NCBI GenBank assembly: GCA_003342895.1
Contig: PTFA01000158.1
Location: 1,010,026-1,074,025, forward strand
Length of the DNA stretch: 64,000 nucleotides
Source: Casuarius casuarius
Taxonomy: Eukaryota; Chordata; Aves; Casuariiformes; Casuariidae
Direction: 5' to 3'
The notes beneath the pieces are model-generated. The model saw only the letters and a program-made list of their open reading frames with translations, was not told the origin of the DNA and ran no database searches. The translations under genes and the position numbers were made by a program. Every line of letters begins with the position of its first letter. The first letter of the stretch is position 1. Of this stretch, positions 1-14,691 are shown piece by piece.

Positions 1-3000
1 GGGGGGGGGAATGAATCTGGTTGAGGCGGAGAGCACTGAGACAGTTTGATCATTATATTGTCATCATTTGCCAGTACCTATGAGGCCTAAAATAAGACTT
101 ATTAAATATTTGCCTGGGAGGCTAGCACTATATCTTTAGTAGGAGCAAGAATAATGCATATATGTTCTACTACTGGTGTCACCTGGAAAATAAAAATCTT
201 GGTAAGCAGTGGATTACCAAGGATCAAGGGAGACTGCATTGTATAATGAAGAAACTAGGCTGAAAAATATTTTAAGGCTGAGGGAGGCTAAGTAGTGTGA
301 GAGTATCCTACAGGTGAGGTATCTTAGTTTGAGCATGCAGTTAGACTTGGTTATATTACCTCAGTTGTAGATGGCTTGCTTCCAGCAAACGAGGGTGTAG
401 GTAGAGGAACATCCATGTAAACATATCCTGAAAGCTGATGTAAGTTGGAAGTGCTGCAGGTAAGCACTTCCTTCCATCCCCACCTGTGTGTTTCTCCTGT
501 GATTGTACTGGTGCTTGGAAGACTGAGTAGGGCCCTGGATACTGAGCTGGCTGCAAACTAAGTGTGAGAGAAAAGAAAAAAGTCCTTGAGTTTGTACTGT
601 TCAACTTTGCACCAGTGCAACAGAATTATCAAGGCATGTAACAAAGGGCCAGGGAAGGAGGGGGACTGCAGCAGTCCTGACATAGTTAAGGCTCCTATTG
701 AAGCGTACCTTGAGTGAGAACTGTGACAATATCCAACCATATACTAAAAAGTAGATTAATAACTTTTTTGTGGCAGTGTGGACTTTGCAGTTGTCATGCC
801 TGACAGTGAACTTTTCTACAATGAACTGGCACAAACAGAAGTGGCAGCTGTTTGTATGAGCACACTGTGAGCTGGATCAGGGAACAAATAAAACTGGAAA
901 GAGCATTCCCCTTCTTCATCCACGCCCCCCCCCCAGTTATTTTTCCTTTGGATCTAATTACCAATCCAGTCTACTGTGCAGGTGCGTAAATGCTTGTACC
1001 ACCAGAGAATGGGCATGCAGTGAGCCACCAGGGTGATGGTGGTCTGTCAGATCTGGCTCAAGTTTAAACAGCTTAAACAGTACTGTAATTAAATCAAAGT
1101 TAAGGTGTTACCGGATGCATTTTTCTCAGTAGTCAAGCCTGTTAACAGATTCCTCTTCTTACCTTAGTTAAAATTCACTCAGTTATGAAGTTGTAGGTTA
1201 GGAATAAAGTTCCCTCTTTTTTTTTCTTTCAAAAAAAAAAAAGTATATTTTTGATCTGTTTTATATTGTGGCCCTGTAAACAATTAGATCCAAGGTAGAG
1301 TGGGAACCTTTTTAACCAGTCAGTGTCATGCTATCCTGTATAATGTCTGCATACATTTTTATGCTGTCTTGTTTACAGTGTTTTTCAGTAAAATAAGTGT
1401 TTTCAGTAAAATAAGGTTTTGTTAACCATGTTCAATTTATTTGAGTAGTTTAAATCTGATTTCACAAATAGCTGAGGTGCTCTAAAATCTTGCTGCCCCC
1501 TAAAGAGGGAGAAAACACTCACCTTCCTTTTCTCAGAGCCACGTAACTGTACTTTGTGGTGGTCTTGGACCTTGTCATAACTCTTCTTGAGCAGATTCAG
1601 TTAATTCTTTAACTCAGAAGAGGTTACTACACTGTTCTTTTTTCAGCTGGGTTAATTTTCAGCTGCATTAATGAACTGAATTGAGTTTTAAGAGGGATTT
1701 GATGAGTGCCAGAGCCAGCATAAGGTAAAGAGTGAGAGGGTGCAATAGGGACAGCAGAGGAGGAAGTGGGAAGCCTTACACATTAAGTAGCTTGGCAGGG
1801 AAAGAACACTCCTAAATTAAGAGAGTCACTAATGCAATTCTGTATAGGACTTAAAGCTGTGTTTGAAAGACTTCAATTTGTGAATGGAATTTCACAGTTG
1901 TATAGCACAAACCTTCAGTCGTTTTGTATATTCTTAGATTCATGTAATGGGATGAATCTAAATTATTTTGTATTTGTAGTCATCAATGAATGTTCAGAAT
2001 GTTTCTAGTACTACTTAGTCCTGGTCCTTTTTATAGTACAATATCAAAAAATTGCACTTCATTTTTCTCTGCCAACCATGTGAAATGGCTTCTGCCTGTT
2101 TGTTACTCCTGTTGCCACAAGCTGATAACAAAGGAAAGTGGATAAAAACAGTTTCCTTTCACAGAAGCTTGTGTGGAAATAAATTAGAATCAATAGATGA
2201 GAATAAATTGGTAAGCTTGGAAACTAAAATGGTAACTTCAGTAAAACAATGCCTTAGTTGAGGGGAAGCTAGTAACATCACAGAGCGACCTAAACTCTCA
2301 GTCATATGAAGTTGTTAATAGACCTAAAAATGCCCGTTAGGAGTTCTGACTTTGTTTCCTGTGCATACCTATTATTCTTTTTAAAAACATATTTGATATA
2401 TGACATATGCGCTGCCTTTTCCTAAAAGAAGACAGTACCTTGGTTAAGTACCTTAGGCTTTGAAACTAAATTTTGAGATCCGTCTACTTCTCTCAGATTG
2501 TGTATTCATTTTATAAAGGATAAGGATCCTCTTATAAGAAAGATACTGAAGGAATTTCTGAATTAGTTCCCATTCTAAATCAGATGTTCCTATCTGTAAA
2601 ACCTCAAGAACAGCAAATGCTATCAACTGCTTCAGATAAGTACTAGTATTCTAGGGAACCTGCAATAAAAGAACAGGCCAGTTTGTGAACCACGATCCAT
2701 TTTTGTCCAGCTTTCCTACGTATATGATGTAAAGAAGACAGCATTTAATCCTTCAGAGCTGGCCGCTGACTACTGCTCTAGAATGCCTAACGTGACCATC
2801 TCAAAGGTCTGAGTCTATGAGGCTCTGGCAATGCTATGTCACTAAGTCGAAGGGAGGAAAACCATGTTCCATTTTTGCAGTCTCAGAAGCACTGGAAGTA
2901 ACCTCTTGTTACTTAGGTGTCTTTTACGATTTGCACCTGCAGCTCCTAATTCCCTAGGTATTGTAGCACTGAGAACAGCCTGATGCCTAGCAAAACTAAG

Positions 3001-3076
3001 GTCTACAAGAAGCCCAAAAAAGAGGGGAGTGTGGGTGAACTCTTGGCTGAAATATTCTAAGGTATAGATGAGTGTA

Positions 3077-3107
3077 AAAAAAAAAAAAAAAACCACACAC
3101 ACACAAG
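3077..3107. repeat. Poly-A run followed by short CA repeat
   Basis: A run of about 16 A is followed by CC and then a short CA dinucleotide tract. It is a simple low-complexity repeat in intron 1. No polyadenylation signal or gene-like sequence precedes it, so I do not read it as the tail of a retrocopy. Confidence 0.8.
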
Positions 3108-3589
3108 AAGCAAAACTAGGATTTTCTTATGGAAAGGTTTGCGGAGCAAAATCTGGTTGTGATCTTCATAAAAATTTCCTTAGTTGTAATACTCAGGGAT
3201 GATATTTTCTTTGAGGGCGAGGTTCAGTACTTAATGTCTGATGTTTTGGCTAAGAAATCTGTACTGCTGGAGATGATGACTGCCGCTTGCTGCTTGGTGT
3301 GTCGTCTGTCCTGATAACCAACCTGAATCAGGCCAAAGCAAACTTCAGCTCCAGTTCTTAAGGAATCAGGGAATATATTATACTGGAATCATCACCACTT
3401 GGGCAGCAAAGTATCAAGTGAACAATCGGTTCCTTGGGCAACTGGGAGAATCGTGCAGTGCAAGAGCCTGGCTGTTTTTAACTCTCAGTCTAGCTTGCTT
3501 CAGTAAGTGTTCCACTTCTTAGATACCAGTCTGCAGAAGAAGGAGGGGGCTCATACTAATAGTAGAGTTTAGACTTCCAAAGACTCCCT

Positions 3590-3636
<47 letters not shown>
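3590..3636. repeat. Compound (CT)n(CA)n microsatellite
   Basis: About nine CT units run directly into about fifteen CA units with almost no interruption. This is a compound dinucleotide microsatellite and probably length-polymorphic. It lies deep in intron 1 with no exon near it. Confidence 0.95.
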
Positions 3637-3638
<2 letters not shown>

Positions 3639-6600
3639 TACATTAACTATCTTGGTATGTGTATTAAGTTTTACCTATCTTAATGTCTTTCCTTATCCAG
3701 TTCTTTCCTATCTGGCAGATACTGTTTTTTATCACAAATTGAGCCTTTAATTCTTTTTTTTCCCCTCCACTTAAAGGAGTATAAATACTTTTTTCAAGTT
3801 GAGGGAAAAAAATTATTTTTGTTTCATAAATTAATAATTGCTGAAAGTGGCCAGTATGAAACTGGATGAGATTGGTATCCCTTGCTCTGCTGCTAAGGTT
3901 AAAGCATTAATTGGTCTGTTTCTTATGATATTCGATTGATTTCACATGGGAAATCTGGTGTTAATCAAATGAGTTAGAGCAAAGTGCTCCGTTTCTTGAT
4001 GATCTGTAGGTTTTAGTCACTTGTTTGGTGATGGTGCCTATCTTTCATGTAGATGAATTTGCTTAATCAGTGAAACGAAATCTTGCACCTTTTCTTTTTC
4101 GAGCCTGGTCATCTGTCTTCCTCACTTAATTTAAGTCAGGCTCTCCTCCCCGCCTCCGCAAGCCAACTTCTGTTCTGGCCTTCCCTTCTCAAGCACAGTC
4201 TTCTCTGTCCTTGCCATCATCCCTCACGCTGTTCTCCTTCCCACCCAACATCTCATGCCCTTCCTTTGTCTGATTTGTCTATACTGCTAAGTAAAAAGAG
4301 AATGAGGAAACAGCCTCGAGCTTCGGCCCCTTAGTGGTTCATATTGATTAACTGTTAGCTTACTTCTGGCTTTGAATCCAGATATCTTTCTCCGAGACTG
4401 ATCTGCTGGCAGGGAGGGAGAGAAGCGTTAGCTTTATAGCAGCATGGATGCCAGCTGGTCTGTTTGACTTGTCTTCTGGAGCAGGGATTGCTCTATCAGC
4501 TATTTGGTAGTGTAGTCAAAATCTGAGTTTGCTATTCCACTGTTTTTTAGTGATCCTCAGGGCTCACTTTATTTTACTGATTCCTTTCACTTTATTTCCT
4601 TCATACTCATTTCATTCTCATTTTCGACATTTTTTTTTTCAAGCTCATGTCATGTCTGTTTACTCCTGTGCTTGTAATAACTTTCAGTTTCTTATATGCC
4701 AATCATTTCAAAAGCTTTTTTCTACTTAATGGTCAAACAGTGCCAAAGAAGGTATCAGCACTGGGATGTTAAGTGTGCATATTCGCTCTCTTAAGCCGTA
4801 TTACTTATTTTGTAAGTCCTCTAAGCAGCATTTTATATAGTATTGTTAAGGATACAATCCTACAACTGTATAAGGTGTTTTTTCTTCCTGTATAAACATG
4901 GGAGGGAAATTGATAGTAGTAATAGCATGGGCCAGATAGTCTTGCACATGGTAGCTGACTGGTCTTTTTGCAGAGTAGTCACTGATCAGCAAGAGGCAAT
5001 AACAACAATGAGCCATAAATATTGAGCTAATGCATAATTTTGAAAGTTACTGGATGGATGATTTATATATCATTTTCCAAAGATCAAGGTGGGACAGAAC
5101 TAAAGTGCGACTTATAACTTGACTAGTGTCAATTACATTAGCTATATCTACACTGATAAATAATAGGCGCAGAGATCAGTCCCAAGGCCAAGTGGTATGT
5201 ACTGGCCCTTGTCTCTGCTCTTTCAGGCTGGCTGGCTTCTTCTATCAGCAGTTTCTCTGAGAGCGCGCTATTTGGATTGGTCTGAGCAAAATAAGGTAGT
5301 AAGCTAACACTGAAACAAATCCTGTTTTATCTGTTTATCAGCATAGGCAGCATAGTCACAACATGTCGTCAGCTTTCTAAGATGGGTGAGAAGGCCGTGC
5401 TATGCAGATTATATTCTGAAATGGTACAGAATTCCTGGTTATATTAAAACCTGATCAGATTTTTTTGATCGTGCTGTGAGCCATTATGTATTTGGAGGAA
5501 GGGTAGGGAGACTAACATCCTTCTTAGTCCTTGAATGTTCTTCTTTATGTCAGCTTGGATCTCTGAGGTAGACCATCAAGAAACGTGAATCTCTTCTGTC
5601 AGGACCTGGTACGTAGGGTTGCTGTAGCTGTGTTGTGCTGGGGTATCTGATTATCTTCATACTGTGTGGTGTCCCGCATCTCTGTGCTGTGTTATGAATG
5701 GCATACAGGTCAGTGTGTTCCATGTCTTCAGATTCTTCTGGAAGTCAGCTTAAATATGACTATGATCAGCCTAAATGTGATTAAGGTATGAACTTGGTTG
5801 CCACATCTTCATTCCAGGTTGTAATCGTTCTGTTCTGTGCAGATGGCTTTGAAGGCAGACCAGTAAAATTCTTTGTAGTTCCTTAGAAATTGAAAAATAA
5901 ACAAAAAATGGTCTTTTATTAAGCTGTTTATATTTCAAAAGGGAAAAATTTGAAAATTTTAAAAGAATTAATTTAACTGGACTAAAGAATTTATGCTCAA
6001 AGATGCAAGGAATAACCTGCAGCTTGCATCATAAGCATGGGGAAAACAGGGAAGGCCCCAGCCTTGACTGGCTCAACAGACATCCTAATAAGGACACTAT
6101 AAATACTAGAAAACAGCAAAACCAGTTAAAGGGACTGTTTATCAAGGAAACATAAATCTGTTGGCTCAGCTGTATAGTTTAGTGCAAGAATTTCAGAGTT
6201 AAAAGAAAAATTGCTGAAAATTATGCTGAGTTAAGCATTTCGAGGGGAATGAAAAATGGCCCTTTACGCATATAAGTGAAAGAAATGACTTAGGCCACTA
6301 TGCAATGAGAATGATGTCAAGGTTGAATGTAATTTAGAGGTCATTCAGAGAGTATATGAGTACTCTTGTTCACTATTTTTAGTGGATGATACGGAATATG
6401 CTGCTCCTGCACTCCAGCCTCCCTGCCCCAAAATTCCTAATGGTAGTTAGTCCTCATATAACATCTCTCAGAGGGGACAGAGGGAGTCAGAGTGGAGGAA
6501 ACACGGAGTCTTCCTCAGAATATTGCAGGAAATGCAATAATTCAAAATCTGGAAGCCACGTCTGGTAATCTGTGAAATCAGGACGGGACGAGTTTATTGA

Positions 6601-9600
6601 GGAATAGTAAATCTGTATGTTTAAGAGGAACCAGGAGAAATGAGACACTGATTTGGATAACAGTGTCTTTCAATGTACCTGAGTACATTTTGAGGCTAAA
6701 TAATCCCCAAATGCTGAAAAATAATTTTTACAATTAGGGGAGTAAAGTTCTTGTAAAATTCTTACAAAATTGGAAGCAGTTATAAAATAACATACAAATA
6801 AGTAAACATAACTTTGGAAGAAATCTGACATCAGTATCTCTACCTGTCACTTAAACTAATCTGAGGTAGTTTTTTAACTGGTTTGAATACTGGGGAGTGC
6901 TAATCTTTTACCATGCACATGTGACATAAGACTGTAAAATTTTCCATGGCTTTGTGATGACTTGCAGGGTATAAAGTATGCAGCATTATTGATAGCCTCT
7001 AAATTTGCATTTTAAAGGTGCCTAAACATGCCAGATAGACACTCTTATAAACATTGTCGAACTCTGCATTTTTGTAGATTTGCGTAGGTGTCTGAATATT
7101 TCCGTAGCGCTGTTTGTTTTTTTTCCTTTATATGTTTGTTATAATGCACTTATTTTTAGCTGAATATTCTGAAGGAATGAGAGCAACGATTGTGCTTTGT
7201 TTTTGGTTTCCACCAGTGTTGGCTATTTTCTCTGAAATTTGACAGAGGCATTGAACATCCTTCTTGAGCGTTCTTGAGACACCAAGTTTGTACAAACATG
7301 GAGAATGCTGACTTGATGGAGGGGATGAAGTAGTGTATTCGCTGCAGAATCAGTGCAAGTTCTGTGGGGTTTTTTGAGCCTGCCATGTGACCCATCAGGC
7401 TGTGAGTATGGGTTAGCCAGTTAGTACCTGCGTAAAGTTCAACAGACCTTTTTGCATAACGCCTCCTGTATAATTCATAGTTAAGAGACGTAAGCGAAAG
7501 TTGAGGATGCTGGAGGTGAGAACTTGGTTATTGTGGTTGGATGATGTAATATGTAGGACACATCCTTAAAATAATGAGGCCTGACTGGTGCCTCTAATCA
7601 TGGAAAAACTTGTTTTTCATCCTAGTCATCATTTTCCACTGGGACACACGGATAGCCTAGCTCAATTTTTTTTCTTGCACTAGAGTATATAATTGTGTTT
7701 TAATAATGGGCAGGCTACAACTGTGTTGGAAATGCATATGTTTTTCAACAATTAAGACAGATCAAACCGGTTCTGATTTCGTAGTTCTACAGGGCTTAAG
7801 GTTTATTTATGAAACCTAAATCTATAAACATTATTTAAAAGTGTCAGTGATCCTCTTCTGCAAGCTGATAGTGTCCTGAATCTGGTTGACTGTTTTCATA
7901 ATTATTTTTTTGTGTTGGAGGGTCAAAATGCAATTGTATGAGTTCTGTAGTTAATGATGCAGGAGTAATCAGTGAAAATATTTTCTTTTCAGTTTTTTAA
8001 TACTTCAGACCTAAAATGCATTAGGTCTTAGAGTTCAAATTGTCATTAAAAGTCTTTTTTACCTTAAACTGACCAATGCATTACTTTAAGTTCTTTCTCT
8101 TCCTTCTACCTCTTCTCGCCCTCCCAATTTTTACGGTACATAAAAGTATAAAAAGTACTTACCTTTTTTCTACCGTCATTTATTTTCACATGGAAACAGT
8201 CTTAAAGAGGTAGTAGCATGTCTCTCCTGTTCTTTCCACCTATGCTAAAATTAATTTTGTAGCAAAAACTTTCAGGCCTGGCTAGAGCACATTAACTAGT
8301 TTTCATATATATGAAACTTTACAACCTTGGGGGAAAAAACCTGAAATGGTCAAAGCGTTCTAGTGAAAGCTGCATCAGAACTTGCTTTGAACTGTAGAGA
8401 AACTGGGATGATGACTATTGGAGAATATCTGTGTTGAATTTTCAGAGTTGGGTTGATAAACAAGAGGAGGAGGAGAAATCTTCCAGTCTGGAGTAGGCGC
8501 CTAAAAGAGATTCGGCTGTTCAGGGAAGCTTCGTGGTGCTTGTGTCCACGGATTCTGGAGCACTGGTTTGTGACGGTGTCTTTTGCTGTGGTATCTGTGA
8601 TCTATTAATCCTTCTGTTTGTTCCTTTCATTTCTAAATAGCAAGTGTATGAGATTGCCTTTAAAAGTCTTCTAACACTGCCAGGCTGTGTTAAAGCATAA
8701 TTGAATTTTGTGTTTCAAGTTTTAGCCAGTTGCCTGCAGAAATGAGGAGAGCAGCTATTTTGCTTAGAAATAGGCCAGAGGCTTTCTGTTTTCAGTTTTC
8801 CTCTGAAACTGGCCACAGACGGCAATGGGATGCTGGATCAGTCTTGGATCAGTCTTCTGAGGTAGAAGGGAAATCATCTTTCCCACACGTTTGACTTACC
8901 TTACTCAAGAGGCTTTTCCTGATGACATTCGCAGTTTCAAACAAATCATCCTATTTAGGGACAGAAATATTTTCTCTGGAAGTCACACTGGCAGATGCTT
9001 CATTATTATTATTTTTTTCTGCACCTTCTTCCTGTGCATAGAGCACAGATTACACACTTAATCAGGACATATTTCATCAAATCAACCTCTTACTGTTGTG
9101 GCATTGCTATTAAAGAGTAACGTATTTGTCTTGTCAGATTGTAGTGTGCAAAAGTTTGGTTGTCTGTGGATTGAAGTATTGTGATCTGTGTTTCATCCAG
9201 GTGCATGTATACTTGCCCTGATAATTTAAATTCTAGTGATACATAGACCAGATAAGTGGCTAGGCTTTCTGGCTTTTAGTTGTGAAATAAAACTTCTGCA
9301 TAGATAAAGCAAATAAAATAGCATGTTTACAATTTTATTAATGTATCTCCATTTATGTTTCCATTGCTATGAGATTTTTGCTTTCCTAAAATTTCAGTGT
9401 ACAGTTACATATGTGTTACTCGGCTGCCTTTTAAGTGATAAATGTCTGCTCTTGCTTTGGGAGCAGCTTGAAATTTTGTCTTTTGGGTTTGTAAATCACA
9501 GAAAAAGTAACAATGGCCATTTAAAATATTAAAAAAAATCTTTTAACTGCTGTACTATAATATTTGAGTGCTTGAAATTATTCTGACTCCTTATTGCTTA

Positions 9601-12600
9601 TGTTGTAATATATCTTGAGTTTTTCTTTAGAATCCAATCTGTTTATTTTTAGCTTTTTTTCCTGAAACTCTCTCTTATATTGTATTCATAGCTCTGCTGT
9701 TTCTGTTTTTACTCATGAAGTATTTAGCTTTCTTTTTCCTGCTTCATCTCTCAACTCCCTTTCCCCCCCTGCCCCTTGATCCCTTTCTTTCTTCTAACTG
9801 AGAGTCATTTGTTTCTTCTTCTGCAGTGTTTCTGAATCTTCTGCGCACTCTGTTGGACTGAAAAGACAAAAGGAGATCAAGAGCTGTAAATTGTGGATGC
9901 AAATAGAAGGAAATTAGAAAGCTAAAGTCCCGAAAGCTTTGGACATTTGTAGGCTGGCTGCCCTGTCAAGTGCCTGATTTGTGTAAATTCCACTTTGTTC
10001 TTAGTTGTTGAGGTTTTTGGGCATCTAGAAAAGTACTTCTCATAAGAGAATCTGAAAGATAAGATTTATTAGTTGTTGTATTCAAGATGAGACTGTAAAT
10101 ACGTAGCAAAGCTGGGCTTTTTATCCTATCTGTAGAGTCCTGCTGGCTTGTGGATTTGAAAGAGAAGAAAGTGGAGTTATACTGCAAGAAAGGCTGCTGG
10201 CAAACAGCTCAGCTGTCAGTGTAGCCTGTGGATAATGTACTTAAGTCTTTTTTTAATGCTTATATAGGCCAAGGGCTGCATCTGTGGACTGTGCTACTGC
10301 TTAAATTTAGTGTCTCATTTTAGTGCATAAAACTTCATAGTGCAAGAAAACTTAAATTGTGGGGAGAGGAAGATGTCAGCTTTCTATTTCTAGCTTTTGA
10401 AATCAGGGTTTTCTTTATTACTTGGTATCTTGGAATTCTTACAAATTAAGTTATAAGAAGTGGTTATGTTCTGCCCTGGCACAAGTGCTTGATTCTTGCA
10501 GGGTCTGAAATTTTTCTTGATGATTAAATAAATGTGTAATGTTCTGTATTTCAAACCTGGATATTCTTTACCTGCAGGGAGCAAATCTGCTTGAGAAAGT
10601 GTTAGTATCTAATTGCTACTTTAAGTGTCAGTAACGAGCATGCAAGTTGATGCGCGAGAGTCCATGTAGTATAATGGATATATGGTGGATATTGGTTATT
10701 AGTTCTTTTTTATTCTGTTTTTAGGCTCTTCCCTGAGAGTTGTTTGTGCAGGGTGGCATTATGATTTGATAGTTTTGCCATGTGCGTGTGTGTTTTAATG
10801 GGTGCTCTGTGGTACGTCTGTAAATAAGGAGCAGGAGATGTGTGCCTTCTTGCTGGAATGGAAAGCAGCACAGTTTGTGATAGCTGTTAGTATCTGTGTG
10901 CCTTCATTCCACAGTCTTACTGATCTTTTTTTAGAAAAAGTAAAGGCTGTGCTGTACAGAGCTGCGTTGTGTTGGCCTAATGTAAGCTCCATTGAAGGGT
11001 GGAGTTGTCAATGACAGTCTTTATCCTAGAGAGTTTTGTAGTCCTTCTGAATATCCTAAGGCCAGGTCATTGGGTGCCTTGAGAAAAAAAGATTTTGAGT
11101 GTGACTCTGTGTTTTATGGAAAGCCAGAGTAGGAAGTGGCAGCAGATCTGATTTATTTCTAGTGGCTGATGTTACTCAAAGGAAATGCCACAGCATTCTT
11201 CGCTGTGACTTAGGTAAGGCTGTGTTGCTATGGCCTTGCTCAAGAATTCATGAACAAATTAAATTAGCTTGTGATCCACGCAGATTTGGTGGAGTCTCCT
11301 CCCTTTTGATTACAGGTGTTTTTTGGGTAGCCTTCTTCCTGTAAAGGATAATGGGCAGGAGAAGTGCTACGCCTTCAGTTTGTGTTTGATTCCACTGAAA
11401 GTGTATTGTGCTTTTCTTTTCCTTCACATGAAGTCATGGTTTTGAATGAGGGGTGTATTGGTTCCATTCTCCAGATTACAGCTGAAGCCTTTAGGTTTGT
11501 AGGGTAGGTGAGGCAGCATGGGCAGTATGAGATTGAGGAGAGGCAGGACTGTGTCTGGGTGTGGGCTAATGCTTCGGGCATTATCTAACACACCGTGCTG
11601 CTCCGCTGTAATATCTTACTAAAGCTGAAAATACAAAATATTTTGTAAGTGCTAAAGAATTTTATTTTGTGAAGTTCTTGTTAATCCATCTCAAAAAGAA
11701 AATGGTGAAAGAAATTATGGAGAGAGTGACAGGAGTAACTGGAGATAGGGAATGGCTTTTGGGCATTTTTGGATACAAGATACTGAACTGTTTGGATCAC
11801 TGAGTTGAACCAAAATTGTGATTCTCTCATTCTTGTACTGAATAACACCTAAAACTAATCTTTACACCTATCAACAGGAAGGTTCTGCTAACCTTAGATG
11901 CCTAAATAAAGGAGTTCTAGTATCCCTATGGTCTTCTTGTAGTTGGAGAGCCAAGACCTGAATTTCAGTGTGGTGACTGTTTCAGTCTGTCTGGCTACAG
12001 GGAGTCTGTGGTAACTACGCTGACGAGTTACTGAACAGACTTCCTGCTACATGTGTCAACCTTCTCTTCATGGAAATTAGTAGTTTGCCAAGGAACTATT
12101 TCCAGGATGCCCTGACGTGCTCTGTTTCTGTCCTACTACCAATGTGTGCTGCTAAGCCTTGAGCAATGCTCTTACGGCAGGGCTTGGGCCCTCAACACGG
12201 CATCCTCCAAACTCGCTTGAGTGGAGTTTATCCCAGTGGGAATAAGGAACCGCTGCAGGCTGATGGATTTGAGGATCTTTCTCTCCTGCCAGTGTCAACT
12301 TTAGTACTTCCCTGAAGTACGGGGAACTGAAAAGGAGAATGAGGTTGAATCTAGAAGTATCTCTACTACTTGTCCCCTGTAATCACGTCATTGATAGTGG
12401 GGGAGAAAAGGAAGCTTACTGCACAGAAGATGAAGTATTCTGCAGTCTTTATTCAGCTATAGACAATATTTGATTTAGCTGATGTTTATAAAGCACTTTG
12501 AAAATAATGATTTCTTTTTTTTGTGGGTATGCATCAGGTTGCATTGATCTCTTACATTTAGCTGCTTTTTATCATGAGCAGTATTTCTTCAGACTACTTT

Positions 12601-13524
12601 GTGTGTCATTGTTCCTGATTCTTTTCTGCCCTTCAATTGGGAGTAGAATAGTAAAAAGAAGGGAAAGCAGAAATTTATAGTAGTACTATAAATATGTTCA
12701 GGGAAAGCTACAGGAATAAATTTTTGACCTTTGATTTGACGTTAATTTATATTAAAAATCAAATAATTTAATCTATTCCTATGCCAGTCTTTTTCTTCTA
12801 TACTTCTGACACTTAAGTCTGAGGAAGACATCACCATTCAGATGCAAGGGCAGTGTTCTTTTACTTAGCACAAAAAGTTCCTACTCTGTCCCAAATGTTC
12901 ATGTCCGTCATCAAAAACCTGATGAGGTAGAAACTAGTGATCTGCGTAGTGACTTTAGTTCAACAAAAAGATTATCTGGGTTGAATTATTGCCTAATCCA
13001 TTATGGTTTAACTAGTCTTGACACTTGATTAAGTAATATGTAAAACAGTTTTTAGAAGTCTGTTCATGCATGTATTTCTCCTTAATCCTTAGTTCAAGCT
13101 TCATTTTTTTGGATACTAATTTTGGCAGAGCTCTTCTACAGTTAGTCGTAGCAGACTCCTTGTCCTATCTCTGTATCTAGAACAGCTGCTTGCTATTCAG
13201 TTTGAGCAAACAGTTGCAGAAGAACAGTTCCCTCCCCCACATTTTTACATTGAGGAACCGAGTCTTTGAGAGGTGTTACCACTACGGACTGCATAGCACA
13301 CCTATTGTTACTAATACTGACAGTTTGAAGCCCTGTGTATTTAGAGCTTTTCTAATTCTAAGCGTTGGCTGAATTTGCACCATCCTTTGTACTTCCTGCC
13401 AGTGTTGAGAACCCATGGGAGATCAATGCAGATAAAAATTATGTTGCAATTAAAAAACTAACAACCCTCCCTCCCGCGCCAACCCCAACAACAGTCTGTC
13501 TCATGGTGGACCTGAAGTCTGATT

Positions 13525-13851
13525 TCATAGAATCACAGGACCCTGGAGGTCGGAGGGACCTCTGGAGGCCATGTGGTCCCAAGCTGCTGCTCAAGGCAAG
13601 GCCTGTTGGAGGAGGTCGCTTGGAGTCTTGCCCAATTGAGTTTTGAGCATCTCCAGTCATGGAGATTCCACCACCTCTTTGAGCAACCTCTTCCAGTATT
13701 CATCCACCGCGAATTGAAAACTTTTCTTCTTTATGTCTGATAGAATTTCTCATGTTTGAACTTGTGTGTGTTGCCTCTTGTCTTATCCCTGTGCATCTCT
13801 GGGAAGAGCCTGACTTCTTTTTCTCTACAGCTCCCTGTTAGGTAGTTGCAG
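13525..13851 (-). mobile_element. CR1 LINE fragment, 3' end, antisense
   Basis: The fragment starts at 13525 with the CR1 3'-terminal octamer region read from the opposite strand (TCATAGAATCACAG). It continues through the typical inverted CR1 tail, 'ggtcggagggacctctggag' near 13549-13568. It then passes the sites corresponding to 'hurt by weak points ... dense proteins' in avian CR1 3' regions: the CCACCTCTTTGAGCAACCT block at 13670-13690, CTCTTGTCTTATCCCTGTGCA near 13775, and GAAGAGCCTGACTTC and CTGTTAGGTAGTTGCAGAA near 13804-13852. The copy is 5'-truncated at about 330 bp, as usual for CR1. Many differences from younger copies suggest moderate age. Reading frames of 93 and 73 codons that cover it are chance frames of the repeat. 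The family is certain; the subfamily cannot be given by eye. Confidence 0.92.
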
Positions 13852-14505
13852 AATTTGTGTGGACAAAAAAAATTTTGAGAAACTGCAGGATTTGAGTCAT
13901 AATGTAACTTTTCTTTATGAAACACAGAATAGACATTAACCTTACCAAAAAGGACACTCATATTTTAGGTCTTGCCTGCTTCCTATTATATTGTAGAGAT
14001 AGCATAGAGATTCTATAAAATGTGTCAGGAATATGCTGTTCTTCCAGTGGATGGTGAAATTTTTTGGAGGACTTGCAGCTAATTAATTGGAGTAGAAAAT
14101 TTTTAGAAATACTTCATCATTTTGTAGGCACTGTGTAAGGCCAGTAGTTGGATTACGTAGTGTATTCTGACCTTTATTTTAGTATTATTGTCCAGTTGCC
14201 TAGAAAACAAAATACTGTGTAAATTTATCATATTTTAATCTTCTTATATCTAACGGATACCTTGTTACCATTGGCCGTAATAGTCAGAAATGTTAATAAA
14301 ATTCCTCCTCCTGTATTTTCAATTTAGGATTGCCTGGTGTATTTCCTGGTATAAATATTGCAACAGCTGGAACAAGTTCAAAGGAAACCTTTGTAATATC
14401 ATTCATAAAACCAACATATTTAAGAGGCTTTGATTTACTACTTAAATGGGCATGTCTCCTTTTTTTTTTTCTTTACAATATGCAAAAAAACACTAATGGG
14501 ATTAA

Positions 14506-14691
<186 letters not shown>

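Noticed and set aside
7156..7395. 79-codon minus-strand frame that looked like an old repeat fragment
   Set aside because: No family could be named and no repeat ends were seen.
9760..9900. Good pyrimidine tract and CTGCAG acceptor near 9825
   Set aside because: The downstream frame closes quickly and no donor lies at a suitable distance.
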